The notes: generated from the sequence alone by a model not told the origin. A stretch of 64,000 bases of DNA from Candidatus Bathyarchaeia archaeon (GCA_041447175.1 CP166960.1:2434519-2498518); one strand, 5' to 3'; counted from the stretch's first letter, positions 18,432-28,462 are shown. Numbers and translations: made by a program.

Positions 18432-18596
18432 GCGGTATGCCTCTCGTTACCCTATTACACGTGCATGGTTATTTCTAGTTTATCATTCCCGTCGCGAAAA
18501 CTCAGCTACGGTATGTTTTCTTCCTGTTTCAAAGTGTTCTTTCGGAGAACAGCTTTGTTCTGTCGGGAGAAAAATTAGGGTCATCGGTAATACTGA

Positions 18597-18706
18597 AAGG
18601 GGTGATAAACGTGAGAACCGAAAAGAAACTAACAAAAAAGGTGCTCTTGTCTTAATTGGTGTACCTACACAAAGCGGTGATAAAAATGAAATTGAAAAGA
18701 AACTTG
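18597..18706 (+). repeat. imperfect direct duplication of a start region
   Basis: Two similar segments of about 35 nt begin at 18597 and 18671. Each has a GGTGATAAA ribosome-site-like block, a start codon (GTG at about 18610, ATG at 18686) and GAAAAGAAACT. They look like a tandem duplication of the translation start of the adjacent frameshifted gene. Confidence 0.5.
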
Positions 18707-19537
18707 TGGCATGCAGCATTTTGTGTCTCATTATCGGCATTTCTTCAGTATCTCCCTTGCTGTTTCTAATGCAAGCCAGAGCCGAAAACACTGACAGCAA
18801 TCCATGGTTCAATGTCAGCGTTCCCTACGCCTACTGGGCAACAAACAACCTACTCTTCCCGCCACCACACTCGGCAATGGGTCAGTCGCTCCAACAGTCA
18901 ATGACCCACGCGGAAATGGGTATCCTCTTTTGACGTTAAACGAAAAACACGCACTTATTCTGAACTTTACACTGAACTCCGCAGCTAAAGACGACCATGC
19001 GGATGCGCGGATCGAATACTACCTGCTCACCATTTACTCCAACAATGGATTAAAGCTAACATGTCATATTTCATCGGCACCAGTAACACTGACGACTTCG
19101 ACAAAGGAAACTCAAGATTCGGCTTTGCACTTAACGACTGGTTTGACGTCAACGGGAGAAGTCCCCACTTCGATGGTACCACATTTTCTGGAGGCATCTT
19201 GTTTAGCAACAACAGTCTGATGTTAAGCGGAGAGCCTCAGACCTTGCCAATCTCAGGCAGCAGTAGCGGTGCAGTCGGCGACAACAGCACGTCAAAACTG
19301 GTTGACGCTCTTAGGCAGGCACAGGTGCTGTATATCGATGTCAGCAGGCAAGGCTGGGTAACCTATCACGACAGCACCGCACAAGTCACATTGGCAAACA
19401 CTGAAGTTCTGCAGCATATCCAACTCGATCGTTACGGCGAAGAAGGCTTCCTTTACAACAACTTTTTCGCGCCTGAAGAACTCTCGCAAATCGATTTGGC
19501 TTCTCCAATGGGAGCGCCACCAACACTAAAACCATAG
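18686..19537 (+). pseudogene. frameshifted secreted-protein gene
   Basis: A coherent secreted protein can be read only by changing frame three times. ATG 18686 (MKLKRN, behind GGTGA) leads into a signal helix in the next frame (LVACSILCLIIGISSV). After about 18860 the frame changes to GSVAPTVNDPRGNGYPLL ... IEYYLLTIYSNNGLK. After about 19050 it changes again to MSYFIGTSNTDDFDKGNSRF and ends PTLKP at 19537. All three changes go the same way. The mature domain is not one I recognise. It is either a decayed gene or a product of assembly indels. The membrane winged-helix gene follows by 10 nt. Confidence 0.65.
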
Positions 19538-19547
19538 GTGCAGCAAC

Positions 19548-20024
19548 GTGGCTACGAATGAGCTTGAAGGTAACACGCTGAGCGTGTACGCATACGTAGC
19601 CAAGGAGGGCAGACCAGTTGGTACTCGAGACGTTACCCGCGGCGCCAACCTCAGCAGTCCCAGCGTAGCGCACAGGCATTTGCTCAAGCTTGAAGCGTTG
19701 GGCTTGATTCAGAAAAACGAGTACGGCGAGTATACGCTTAGGGAAAAAGTGAACGTCAACGGGTACGTGTGGGTTGGCAGAAACCTCGTGCCACGCCTGA
19801 TGTTCTACTTCTTCTTTTTTATGGGTGCCTTCGGCGCAGAACTGGCGATAATAGTTTTAAGCTTTCTGGTTTTGGGTTCAACCATCGAGGTGAGTTTCTT
19901 TTTCTTGACGGGCATGACGGCGGTTGCTATGATTTTGTTTCTGACCGAAAGTATAAGGCTACACCGCAAGCTTCAACCTGCTTTTCAGACTGAACGCACA
20001 AACGAAAAGCAACAAATTAATTAG
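19548..20024 (+). CDS. membrane-anchored winged-helix protein
   Basis: 158 residues from GTG 19548. An N-terminal winged helix (about 8-65: EGRPVGTRDVTRGANLSSPSVAHRHL style recognition region) is followed by two hydrophobic segments (about 83-107 and 113-133) and a basic cytoplasmic tail. It resembles one-component membrane regulators of archaea. It lies 10 nt after the frameshifted secreted-protein gene and may have controlled it, or formed a surface sensor with it. Confidence 0.7.
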   Translation: MATNELEGNTLSVYAYVAKEGRPVGTRDVTRGANLSSPSVAHRHLLKLEALGLIQKNEYGEYTLREKVNVNGYVWVGRNLVPRLMFYFFFFMGAFGAELAIIVLSFLVLGSTIEVSFFFLTGMTAVAMILFLTESIRLHRKLQPAFQTERTNEKQQIN

Positions 20025-20053
20025 ACGCCAGTGAGCGTCACAACATTTTTGAT
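20024..20053 (+). terminator. possible terminator after the winged-helix gene
   Basis: GACGC and GCGTC (20024-20039) form a 5-bp stem with a 6-nt loop, followed within a few bases by a T5 run. It sits exactly at the stop codon. Confidence 0.3.
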
Positions 20054-20150
20054 TAGTCCTAAGGGTTATACTGAAAAGGGCACTTTAGTGATTGGTTTGG
20101 GCTTTTTTTACAATTAGTCATATTAGCGGGTTGCGTTCAAAAGGGATGCA

Positions 20151-21056
20151 ATGACGCATCAGCATCAGCCTAAGCCCGATTCCCTCTCTGAAATGCATGA
20201 GTACCGAGGCGTAGCCAAAAACCGCCTTGCCTTAGCCATGGGCATCACAGGCGCGGTTATGGTCTTGGAGGTATTAGGCAGCGTCATAACCGGCAGCTTA
20301 GCGTTGGGCAGCGACGCAGGCCACATGTTCACCCACCTGTTCGCTTTAGCAATAAGCTTTGTCGCCATAACCTTAGCCTGCAAAAAACCCTGCCACCACC
20401 GCACATACGGCTTCTACCGCGTAGAAATTTTGGCGGCGCTCTTCAACAGCATCTTTCTCTTTGCCGTAACCGGCTACATCCTGTTTGAGGGCATTGTTCG
20501 CCTGCTAAACCCGCAGCCAGTTGTCGGGTTTGAAATGCTCGTTGTGGCTTTGTTTGGGTTAGCGGCAAACGGGTTAAGCATCCTAATTCTGCGAGGCAGC
20601 GTAAAAAGTGACCTGAACGTTCGCAGCGCGTTTCTACACATGTTTGCCGACACCGCCTCTTCAGTGGCGATAATTTTTGGGGCAGTCATTGTTACATACA
20701 CTGACTGGTACCTCATTGACCCTCTGCTGGGAATTGGCATTTCGGTGCTAATTTTTGTCTGGGCATGGGGGCTCTTCAAAGACTCCGTGAACGTGCTTTT
20801 GGAAACCGCACCCAAAGGCATGGACAGCGATGACATAAGTGCCACACTCAAAAAGCAGCTCCCAGAAATTACCCAAATCTCGGACATGCACATCTGGGAA
20901 ATCACTTCCGACATGTACTCTTTCACGGCGCACATTCAAATCGCTGGCTTAGATTACGCAAAATCCAAAGAAGTTCTGGAAAGAATAAACAGGGTACTGG
21001 ACGAGAAATATGGCATTCGGCACACCACTATCCAGCTGGAACCCACAGACAACTAA
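20151..21056 (+). CDS. CDF-family metal cation exporter (CzcD/ZitB type)
   Basis: 301-residue cation diffusion facilitator with an N-terminal His-containing tail (MTHQHQ) and six transmembrane segments. Metal-site motifs are SLALGSDAGHMFTHLFAL in TM2 (Asp/His) and FLHMFADTASSVAI in TM5 (HxxxD). A C-terminal cytoplasmic ferredoxin-like domain ends IRHTTIQLEP. It exports Zn2+ or similar divalent ions in exchange for protons. It converges on the tldE gene with a gap of only 4 nt. Confidence 0.92.
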   Translation: MTHQHQPKPDSLSEMHEYRGVAKNRLALAMGITGAVMVLEVLGSVITGSLALGSDAGHMFTHLFALAISFVAITLACKKPCHHRTYGFYRVEILAALFNSIFLFAVTGYILFEGIVRLLNPQPVVGFEMLVVALFGLAANGLSILILRGSVKSDLNVRSAFLHMFADTASSVAIIFGAVIVTYTDWYLIDPLLGIGISVLIFVWAWGLFKDSVNVLLETAPKGMDSDDISATLKKQLPEITQISDMHIWEITSDMYSFTAHIQIAGLDYAKSKEVLERINRVLDEKYGIRHTTIQLEPTDN

Positions 21057-21060
21057 TGCA

Positions 21061-22422
21061 CTACGTTCCGATGACGCGAACGTTTTCCACCAGCAGCCAC
21101 GGAGCCACCAACTGCCCCATCTTCCGCTCATTGCACCCCAAGGCAGCAACGTTCTTGAGTAACTCAAAGATGTTTCCCGCAAGCATCACACCCTGCGTTG
21201 CATGCTCAATTTTGCCTTTGCGGATTTTCCACGCGGGTGTTGCGACAACGGAGAATTCGCCGCTGACGGGGTTGCTGCTGTGGGCACCCTGCAGGTACGA
21301 AACCAGTAAGCCATCGTCAACTTCGCAAAGAAGCTGCTCGGCGGATTTGGTTCCGGGTAGGAGGTGGAAGTTTGTGGGTTCGATGCTGGGCGTGGAGAGG
21401 TAGCCTGCGCGTGAGGCGTTGCCGGTGCTTTCTTTGCCCTGCTTTTTGGCGGTGTAGCTGTCGTAGAGGAAGCCTTGGAGGATTCCGTCTTTGATTATTG
21501 GAGTTTTCTGGTGGGGGAAACCTTCGGCGTCGAATTTGCCTGTGCGCATCCCGCCTGCGAGCAAGCCGTCGTCGATTATGGTTATTGCGTCTGAGGCGAC
21601 TTGGCTGCCGACTTTGTCTTTGAAGGGCGACTGGTTGCGCTCCACGCTGTCAGCTTTCACCGCGTTAATCAGCGTGTAATAGAGGAGTTCTTGGAGGGCG
21701 AATTGGGTGAATATGAGTTGGTAGTTTTTGGTTTGTATATGTTTGGGCTTTAACGAGGAGAGGGCGATGCGTGCGGCTTCTTTACCCACCCACTCAGGGT
21801 CCACACTGAGGCTGCGTTCCGAGTTGAATTCAAAGCATACGGGCGTCACCGCGTTTCCATCTTGGGCAAGCGTTGCCAAGCTGCATTCCACGGCTGTGCC
21901 CGCGTCAAAACCCAAAACACCATTCGAGTTAGCCACGGCGTTTGAGACGTAGCCTGCGCCTGCGCCGCCTTCAATGGGGAAAACCCGCTTGTCCGCTTCC
22001 ACTGAGGCGTCAAGCATGCGGGAAGCCAAATCCACAAGGTCCTCCGAGCGGAGCGCCATGATTTCGGGGTCGAACATGTTTTTTGGCGTGGGGTAGGATT
22101 TCTTTTCGGGGAGCCCGTTCCAGTTTTTGTCGGGTTTATTTGCCTTGGCTGCCGCCAGCGCCTTCAGGATAACATCCTCAACTGCCGAACTGTCAGCGAT
22201 GTTTGTGTATGCGAAGCCTATGGCTTTGTTCACCTGAACCCGTATACCAATCCCTTTATCGAAAATCTTTGAGGTCTTAACAATCTGTCCTCGTTCGATG
22301 CCGACGCTTGTTGCGTTACCATCGTAGGCGAAAGCTTCCGCTTCTGCCGCGCCTCGCTGTAGGGCAACTTTTACGGCGTTCTCTGCCAAAGCCAGCAGTT
22401 CGTCTTTGTTAAGCGCTGCCAC
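21061..22422 (-). CDS. tldE: TldE/PmbA-family protein
   Basis: 453-residue PmbA/TldE subunit, partner of TldD. It lacks the HExxxH motif, as TldE does, and carries the shared domain [21 protein letters not shown] and a C-terminal barrel. TldD/TldE heterodimers cleave unfolded peptides and mature modified peptides. GTG at 22422 has GAGGTG 7 nt upstream; TTG 22425 is the alternative. The start overlaps the end of tldD, indicating coupled expression. Confidence 0.9.
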   Translation of the reverse strand: MAALNKDELLALAENAVKVALQRGAAEAEAFAYDGNATSVGIERGQIVKTSKIFDKGIGIRVQVNKAIGFAYTNIADSSAVEDVILKALAAAKANKPDKNWNGLPEKKSYPTPKNMFDPEIMALRSEDLVDLASRMLDASVEADKRVFPIEGGAGAGYVSNAVANSNGVLGFDAGTAVECSLATLAQDGNAVTPVCFEFNSERSLSVDPEWVGKEAARIALSSLKPKHIQTKNYQLIFTQFALQELLYYTLINAVKADSVERNQSPFKDKVGSQVASDAITIIDDGLLAGGMRTGKFDAEGFPHQKTPIIKDGILQGFLYDSYTAKKQGKESTGNASRAGYLSTPSIEPTNFHLLPGTKSAEQLLCEVDDGLLVSYLQGAHSSNPVSGEFSVVATPAWKIRKGKIEHATQGVMLAGNIFELLKNVAALGCNERKMGQLVAPWLLVENVRVIGT

Positions 22423-23794
22423 CAACAGTCACCTCACTAACCCTGATGTGTGGACCACCATCACCTATAAACGCCGTCTGCCCTTTGCCACAGCGCCCCG
22501 AATTGAGCTGGAAATCCTTGCCCACCGCATCCACCTTAAGCAGCGTTTGCAACGTGTTGCCGCTAATGGATGCATCTCGCACAGGCGCGCCCAGTTCACC
22601 ATCGATGATTTCGTAGGCTTCTTGGATGCCCACTTGGAAGGTACCGTCAAAGTTTGCTTGCCCCCCGCGAAAGCTCTTGAAAAAGTAGCCCTGCTTTATG
22701 CCTTCAAAAAGCTCCTCAAACGTGTGGTCCCGCGGCGCCATGTAGGTGTTGCGCATGCGGATAATGGGTTCTACGCGGAAATCCTCAGCCCGCGCGTTCC
22801 CCGTCGGCTTTGCGTTGAGTTTGTGAGCGGTTTCGCGATTATGCATCAGCCCTGCAACTACGCCGTCTTTGATGAGCAGGGTTTTCTGGGCGGGGACGCC
22901 TTCGTCGTCGTACTTGAAGCTGCCAAACGCGCCGCCTATAGTCCCGTCATCATAAAACGTGACCTGGTCAGAACCAATTTTCTTACCCATGTTCCCCGAC
23001 AAGACGCCTCCTGCCAACGCCAAATCCGCCTCCGCCAAATGCCCAAACGCTTCATGCACAAAAACCCCCACCACGTTCGGACCCAAAACCACAGGAAACA
23101 CGCCGCCCTTTGGGGGCTTGGCGTCCAATTGAGCCACGGCACGTTTAGCCAGCCGCTCGCCGATGGCTTCGGGAGGTTCTGCATCGAAGAGCTCATAGCC
23201 CGCTGTGGAGCCGATTTCTTCGCGGCTAAAAGTGAAAACGCCGTTTTGCTGGGCCGAAGCTGTTGACCTTGACCAAACGTAAAGCTTGTCCTGCTCGATG
23301 TAGGAGCCGTCTGTGTTGGCAAAGATGCTATTGCCAGTTAAATCCAAGTAGTCAACAGTGCAGCTTTTAATCTGCCCATCCTGCCCCATGGTGGCGCGGG
23401 TTAAGGTGGAAGCGGTTTTGATTTTTTCTTCAATGCTAATTTCTGAGGGCTTACGCTTTGGCTTTAATTCAACGCGGTCTTCGACGGCGGGGGCGTTTGC
23501 AAGCGCAACAGGAGTCTTAAGTCGCGCACTTGCCGCCTTCGCCATTGCACACGCGTCCGAAATGGCGTCCGCCAAGACTGCGGCGTCCATGGAGCCCACC
23601 GACGCGAACCCCCAAGCGCCATTCACTAGCACGCGTAGGGCAACGCCGCTTTCGATGCCTTGTTTGGCGGCTTCCACACGTCCCTCCTTCATGGTGAACA
23701 TGGTTTTGGAGAGGCTCTGGGCGCGGGCTTCGGCGTACTGGGCGCTGAACTTGGTTTGAGCGGTGTTTAGTATTTTTGTGAGAAGGTCTTTCAA
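22409..23794 (-). CDS. tldD: TldD metalloprotease
   Basis: 461-residue TldD with the zinc motif [11 protein letters not shown] (HExxxH) and the conserved [25 protein letters not shown] region following it (read in part). Together with TldE it forms a proteolytic barrel acting on small unfolded peptides. The start is TTG at 23794, 8 nt after GGAGG, rather than a longer frame to 23872. Confidence 0.92.
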   Translation of the reverse strand: MKDLLTKILNTAQTKFSAQYAEARAQSLSKTMFTMKEGRVEAAKQGIESGVALRVLVNGAWGFASVGSMDAAVLADAISDACAMAKAASARLKTPVALANAPAVEDRVELKPKRKPSEISIEEKIKTASTLTRATMGQDGQIKSCTVDYLDLTGNSIFANTDGSYIEQDKLYVWSRSTASAQQNGVFTFSREEIGSTAGYELFDAEPPEAIGERLAKRAVAQLDAKPPKGGVFPVVLGPNVVGVFVHEAFGHLAEADLALAGGVLSGNMGKKIGSDQVTFYDDGTIGGAFGSFKYDDEGVPAQKTLLIKDGVVAGLMHNRETAHKLNAKPTGNARAEDFRVEPIIRMRNTYMAPRDHTFEELFEGIKQGYFFKSFRGGQANFDGTFQVGIQEAYEIIDGELGAPVRDASISGNTLQTLLKVDAVGKDFQLNSGRCGKGQTAFIGDGGPHIRVSEVTVGGSA

Positions 23795-24036
23795 ATAAGT
23801 TGCCTCCAAAAGGCGATTTGTGTATGACTGTAACTGTTGGGTGAAGGAATAAAACGGTTGCGTTAATGCCAAGGGTTAACCCATTGCGGCACCCGTTGGA
23901 GGGACTAAGGCGAGTGCACGTTGGGTCGTTTGTTCTGATTTTTGAGGCCATCGAAGAAATAAAAACGGTCAGGCTCATCACATACAAATATCACGACGAA
24001 GCCTACGTCTAAACTTTCAGAAACAGTTCTTGGCAG

Positions 24037-25362
24037 TTACCAAAAGTCAGAAAGCCCCGTTTGTTGCACCCGATTCCGCGGCGGCTTAAACCTTGAAGCC
24101 TGGGCAGACGGCCCTTGGAGAGGCGCGGCTTCTTTTTCGGCTGGGGGCAAGTCAAGTTTACCGTAGACGCCGTCGTAGCCCGGAATTACTGCCACTTTGC
24201 CTTCTCGGACATCCACTATTGTGTCAGCCATGCGTCTGTCAACTACCGTCGCCAAGTCTTCGCGGGATGCGTCAATGAGCACGGCGTATTCGTCGCCGAA
24301 GCGTTTGACGAGCGGACTGTAGGCCTTCCATACAGCTTGTGTGGAGGGTGAAGCTGACCCGACGACGGTGGCGATGATTTCGCTTAGCGGCATTAACCGC
24401 ATAAACCCAGGCGAGGTAGCGCTTTGGTAGTCGGGGTTGCGGTCGGCAAGCTCCTCCACCCGCTGCTCCACACCCTTGGTAAGTTTCCGTCCACAAACGG
24501 GACAGATGCTGTTGTGCTTGCGGGCCTCCGCAGGAGAAAGCGATACATCACAGTTACGATGCCCCGTCCAATGATATTTGCCGTAGGCAGGGTCGGTTTC
24601 AATGGTGAACTTGAGTCGGCGTGTGTCTTTGGTTTTGATGGCGTCGATGACCTCGCGGTAGGTAACATGGTCAAGTTCGAAGACGTTGGCTTCCCTGCCC
24701 ATGCGCCAAGGCCAAAAACTGTGGCTGTCACTGTTGGAAAGCAACGTGAAGCGGTCAAGGCTGCTCAGTCGCCAGTTCATCGGCGGGTCACTGCTCAGCC
24801 CCGTCTCCAACGCGTGAATGTGTCGGGTTTGGTCTTGGTAGCAGTCTTCGATGCGGTCAAACCCACTAAAGGCGCCAAACAGGCTAAACCACGGCGTCCA
24901 CACATGCGCCGGAAAAACCATATTGTCACCCGAAACCCCCATGACAGCTTCGACAAGCTGCGGCGCGGTCATGTTTAGGAGGGGTCTTCCGTCGGCGCTA
25001 AGGCTCCCGTATTTGCCCAGTGCCTCGTTGATTTGCTCTGCCGCCTCCACGCTTGGAGTTAGGATTACGTGGTGGATTTTGCGGTTTTGGTTCTCGTAGT
25101 CAAAGATGGTGCAGACTTCGGTGGTTAACATAAAATAAACAGGCGAGTCTGTGTCGTCTGCCAGTTTGAATAAGCCTGAGTCTGCTTCAGGGATAAGGGT
25201 TTGGCGGATTTCGCTGAGCCACTGCGGATGCGTAAAGTCTCCTGTGCCCACCAGTTGCAACCCCTTGATTTTGGCGTACCGCGCAATCTCTTTGAGGTTC
25301 ATTTGTTCGCTGGTGGCGCGGCTGAATCGGCTGTGAATGTGCAAGTCCGCGATGACTCGAAT
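24037..25362 (-). CDS. endoQ: endonuclease Q (PHP-domain DNA repair nuclease)
   Basis: 441 residues if initiated at ATT 25362. The PHP domain starts VIADLHIHSRFS (His8, His10) and continues with GDFTHP, TEVCTIF, VFPAHVWTP and SNSDSHSFWPWRMGRE metal-site motifs. A Cys cluster follows (NCDVSLSPAEARKHNS-ICPVCGRK, about 275-300), then a helical segment (LSEIIATVVG). The last eight residues QTGLSDFW fit a PCNA-interacting PIP box. EndoQ nicks DNA 5' of deaminated bases and abasic sites. The nearest usual start, TTG 25344, would cut off the first PHP strand, whereas ATT 25362 has GGGAGG 8 nt upstream. The family assignment rests on architecture and motifs. Confidence 0.85.
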   Translation of the reverse strand: MRVIADLHIHSRFSRATSEQMNLKEIARYAKIKGLQLVGTGDFTHPQWLSEIRQTLIPEADSGLFKLADDTDSPVYFMLTTEVCTIFDYENQNRKIHHVILTPSVEAAEQINEALGKYGSLSADGRPLLNMTAPQLVEAVMGVSGDNMVFPAHVWTPWFSLFGAFSGFDRIEDCYQDQTRHIHALETGLSSDPPMNWRLSSLDRFTLLSNSDSHSFWPWRMGREANVFELDHVTYREVIDAIKTKDTRRLKFTIETDPAYGKYHWTGHRNCDVSLSPAEARKHNSICPVCGRKLTKGVEQRVEELADRNPDYQSATSPGFMRLMPLSEIIATVVGSASPSTQAVWKAYSPLVKRFGDEYAVLIDASREDLATVVDRRMADTIVDVREGKVAVIPGYDGVYGKLDLPPAEKEAAPLQGPSAQASRFKPPRNRVQQTGLSDFW

Positions 25363-25482
25363 GTGTTTGTCCTCCCTTTTTGCCCAGTGAAGGGTTCTGC
25401 TGGTAGAAGCTGGGTATGGCTTAAAAACTTAGTTATAACGATGAGGCGCTCAAAAAAGAAAAAGGAAGTTGAGGGGCAGACA

Positions 25483-26679
25483 CTAAGGACTGAAAGTGTA
25501 GCTTGTTTCAGTGATTGTGCCGCTTTGCCAGGTTCCTGTCCAGTCCACATTGTAGGGAGTTTGGACTCCTGTCTGCGTATAGTTGGCGGAAACCGTGTAC
25601 AGGGGGTTTAGGGTCACTGGGTAGTCAAGAGTAACGGTCCATCCTGCAGCTCCTGGTGCCGATATCATGGTGGTGTATGCGTACTGTTCTGCACCGATAA
25701 GTCCAGTTTCCACTTTGCCGCCTGTCCACGTTAAATCCTGCATGAACTGCGCTGTTTGGTTATGGTTGAGTTTTATGTAGTTCATGATGGAGTCGCGGAT
25801 TTGCTCCTGCGTCACGGGCACGTTTGAGCTGTACCCAGTTTCGTCAATGCAGCCGTCTTGCCATGTTCCGTTCCAGAAAACGTTGTAGGGTGTCTGGACG
25901 CCAGTTTGGGTGTAATTGATTTTTATGGTGTAGATTGGGTTAGGTACAACGGGGTAGGTGAGTTCGACGGTCCACCATGCGCCTCCAAGCATGCCGTGCT
26001 CAGTGGTGTACACGTAGTTCTCTACGCCTACAAGTCCTGTTTCGACTCTTCCGCCGTTCCAGCTGAGGTCCTGCATGAATTGGTCGGTTTCAACGTGAAT
26101 TGCCTGTATGTAGCTTATGGCGTCGTTTCGTACTTGCTCCTGAGGCTGAGGTTCAGCCGCGTTTATGTTTGACAGGTAGCTGGTTTCGGTGATTGTTCCG
26201 TTTTGCCAGGTGCCGTTCCAGGATATTTCAACGGGGTACTGCACACCTGTTTGAGTGTAATTCACAGTGGCAGTGTAAAGTGGATTGGGGACTACAGGGT
26301 AGCTGAAGGCTACTGTCCAGCCTGCGCTTCCAGGGGCTCCAGTCATGGTGGTGTAAACATAGTTTTCTGCGCCTACCAAACCTGTTTCCACTCTGCCGCC
26401 TGACCAGCTTAGGCTTTGCATGTACTTTGCGGATTCAGGATGGTAGCATTCGATGTAGGTCATGATTTCGTCGCGAGCCGTTGTTTGGGTTGAGTCTTCA
26501 GGAGGCAAAACCTCCCCTAAGGGGAGCTCAGACGTTTGAGGCGTCGGGGTTGCAGAAGGGGAGGGTGTTGATTCGGGTTGAGTTAATGAAATGTATCCTA
26601 CAGAACCGCCTACAATTACGATTACCAGAACGATAGCTATTCCAATCATTAAAAGTTTTTGAACCATTTTTTTCACCAA
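25483..26679 (-). CDS. secreted/anchored protein with three copies of an unknown domain
   Basis: 398 residues: an N-terminal hydrophobic anchor (about 8-32), a Ser/Pro/Thr linker to about 60, and three tandem repeats of about 105-110 residues. Each repeat has the order Y(I) helix with HxE..F/YMQxLSW, GGRVETGLVGAE-Y-YTT, GWTV--YPV-NP-YT, NYTQTGVQ-P and W-GTWQ-G-I-ETSY. I do not recognise the domain. A one-domain paralogue is encoded just downstream in coordinates reversed (26864-27322, upstream in transcription). It is probably an extracellular binding or structural protein. Confidence 0.8.
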   Translation of the reverse strand: MVKKMVQKLLMIGIAIVLVIVIVGGSVGYISLTQPESTPSPSATPTPQTSELPLGEVLPPEDSTQTTARDEIMTYIECYHPESAKYMQSLSWSGGRVETGLVGAENYVYTTMTGAPGSAGWTVAFSYPVVPNPLYTATVNYTQTGVQYPVEISWNGTWQNGTITETSYLSNINAAEPQPQEQVRNDAISYIQAIHVETDQFMQDLSWNGGRVETGLVGVENYVYTTEHGMLGGAWWTVELTYPVVPNPIYTIKINYTQTGVQTPYNVFWNGTWQDGCIDETGYSSNVPVTQEQIRDSIMNYIKLNHNQTAQFMQDLTWTGGKVETGLIGAEQYAYTTMISAPGAAGWTVTLDYPVTLNPLYTVSANYTQTGVQTPYNVDWTGTWQSGTITETSYTFSP

Positions 26680-26863
26680 TCCTTTTGTTTCTACATAGTC
26701 TATATAACAGTAGTTGTTGAGGCGTTGCAGGAATCGTTATGTTGAACAGAAATGACACAATTTCAAGTACGAAGCTTCTTGTGGCGTTGTTTGTTTTTTC
26801 ATAAAAAATGCAAAAATAGTTGACTGAGAAAGCCCGTTTTTGCGGGGAGATTAGGAGAGGGGC

Positions 26864-27322
26864 CTACTGCGCAAAAACGTAGCTTGTCTCAGTCACGCAT
26901 CCAGCTTGCCAGGAGCCTTCCCAGATTAGGTGGTAAAGTATCCCAATGACGCCGTTTGCGGTCGAATAGTCGACTGTGATGCTGTAGATGGGGTCTGCCA
27001 CAACGGGGTAATGAATTGTCACGTTCCAGCCTTCGGCTTGGTAGGTGTAGGTTTCAGCGCCCAACAAGTTTGGCGGGGTGACTCTGCCACCGGTCCAATT
27101 AAGGTCACTCATAAACTGCAACGCCTCCGGATGGTTTTCTCCAATGTATGTCAGGGCGGCTTCGCGGATGTCTTCTTGAAGCGTGGGCTCGGGCACGTTT
27201 TCAGGTTGGTCCTGTGCTTGTTTAGGAATTTGTTGAGCATTAACGACGACCCAGCTAACGCCACCCACGACGGCAAAGATTGTAACGAAGACAATTAATG
27301 CTTTGATTTTTTCGTGTGCCAT
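26864..27322 (-). CDS. secreted protein with one copy of the same unknown domain
   Basis: 152 residues: hydrophobic anchor (about 8-28), a short Pro/Glu linker, and a single domain homologous to the repeats of the neighbouring 398-residue protein (ALTYIGENHPEALQFMSDL, WTGGRV, YPVVADPIYSITVDY, WEGSWQAG, TETSYVF at the end). It is transcribed in the same direction with about 184 nt between the genes. Duplication followed by triplication within one copy is the simplest history. Confidence 0.78.
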   Translation of the reverse strand: MAHEKIKALIVFVTIFAVVGGVSWVVVNAQQIPKQAQDQPENVPEPTLQEDIREAALTYIGENHPEALQFMSDLNWTGGRVTPPNLLGAETYTYQAEGWNVTIHYPVVADPIYSITVDYSTANGVIGILYHLIWEGSWQAGCVTETSYVFAQ

Positions 27323-27540
27323 TTCTTTTCGCCGCTCTTCTTGTGGTTATGCGGTCTTATAGCGCCATGCCTTGGAACAATATGTACCAGAACCTGAAAA
27401 GAGTGTTCTAAACTTTTGAAAACAAAGAACCGTGGATTTTTTGATGGAAACCTGTCGGCAGTCTTTGCGGGTGGGCAAAAGCTTAAGAACGAAGCCACGT
27501 TGATTTTTCGAAGCGAAAACTTATGGGCTTGAAGATGAGC

Positions 27541-28356
27541 ATGAAGGTTTGCGTGGTTGGTCTGGGGCAAATTGGCTTCCCCGTAGCACAGTACATTCAC
27601 GAAAAAGGCATGCAGGTTTGGGGCTGCGACATAAATGAAGCAACAGTTGAACATGCATGCAAGATGGGGCAGTTTGAAGCCACAACCATTTGGACAGAAG
27701 TCCCCCCCGCAGATGTGTACATCGTTTGTGTAACCACCAGCCAAACAGGTGGTCACCCAAACTTGAAGGCAGTTTTTGATGTCTGCCAAAATATAGCCCA
27801 GAAAGCCTCATCTTCAGCACTGGTGGCAATCGAAAGCACCATCGTGCCCGGCACCTCCAGAAAAATCTTCACCGACATTTTCCACGGCAAAATAAAGCTT
27901 GTCCATGCACCTCATCGGTACTGGGCAGACGAACCCGTAGAGCACGGCGTCAACCAACTACGTGTCATCGGCGGCGTAAACGAAGAAAGCCTCACGGCAA
28001 GCTTAGCCTTCTATCGGGATGCGCTTGGGATTCCGATGCATGTTTGCTCTTCCGTGGAAGTTGCCGAGATGTGTAAAATCACTGAAAACAGCCACCGCTA
28101 CCTGCAAATCGCATTTGCCGAAGACCTTAAAATGCTGTGCGCCCAAATTGGCATGGACTTTGAGGATCTGCGGGCGGCATGCAACACAAAGTGGAACGTG
28201 GACATCCCCCAAGCGCGAGACGGCATCGGAAGGCACTGTTTGCCCAAAGACATCAAATACGTCACCTCCCTCGCACCCAGCACGCTGCTAAACAGCGCCA
28301 TGCAGGTGGACAAAGAATACCGCGAATGGCTAACCAAAAAAACCAGCAATCGCTGA
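27541..28356 (+). CDS. NDP-sugar dehydrogenase lacking the C-terminal domain
   Basis: 271 residues from ATG 27541 (MKVCVVGLGQIG; ATG 27523 and 27535 are also possible). It has the N-terminal Rossmann domain GLGQIGFPVAQ, the central dimerisation helix, and the active-site segment GIGRHCLPKD with the catalytic Cys of UDP-glucose/UDP-ManNAc/GDP-mannose 6-dehydrogenases. It ends soon after, so the third, NDP-binding domain of the roughly 430-residue family is missing. Phenylalanine and valine-rich linkers are intact and there is no sign of a frameshift. It may use another sugar substrate or a partner. Confidence 0.78.
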   Translation: MKVCVVGLGQIGFPVAQYIHEKGMQVWGCDINEATVEHACKMGQFEATTIWTEVPPADVYIVCVTTSQTGGHPNLKAVFDVCQNIAQKASSSALVAIESTIVPGTSRKIFTDIFHGKIKLVHAPHRYWADEPVEHGVNQLRVIGGVNEESLTASLAFYRDALGIPMHVCSSVEVAEMCKITENSHRYLQIAFAEDLKMLCAQIGMDFEDLRAACNTKWNVDIPQARDGIGRHCLPKDIKYVTSLAPSTLLNSAMQVDKEYREWLTKKTSNR

Positions 28357-28462
28357 GCACCGACAGGTTTCCGCTTCACAAAAGGTAAACTACGCTTTCT
28401 AATACCCTTCCTCTCTACGTTTTTCCAACGCCATGCCGACTGGACTGAAGCATCTTATCTGC

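Noticed and set aside
22406-23266. Long plus-strand open frame (286 codons) opposite tldD
   Set aside because: Antisense to a well-motifed TldD gene; its residue composition and lack of motifs fit a shadow frame.
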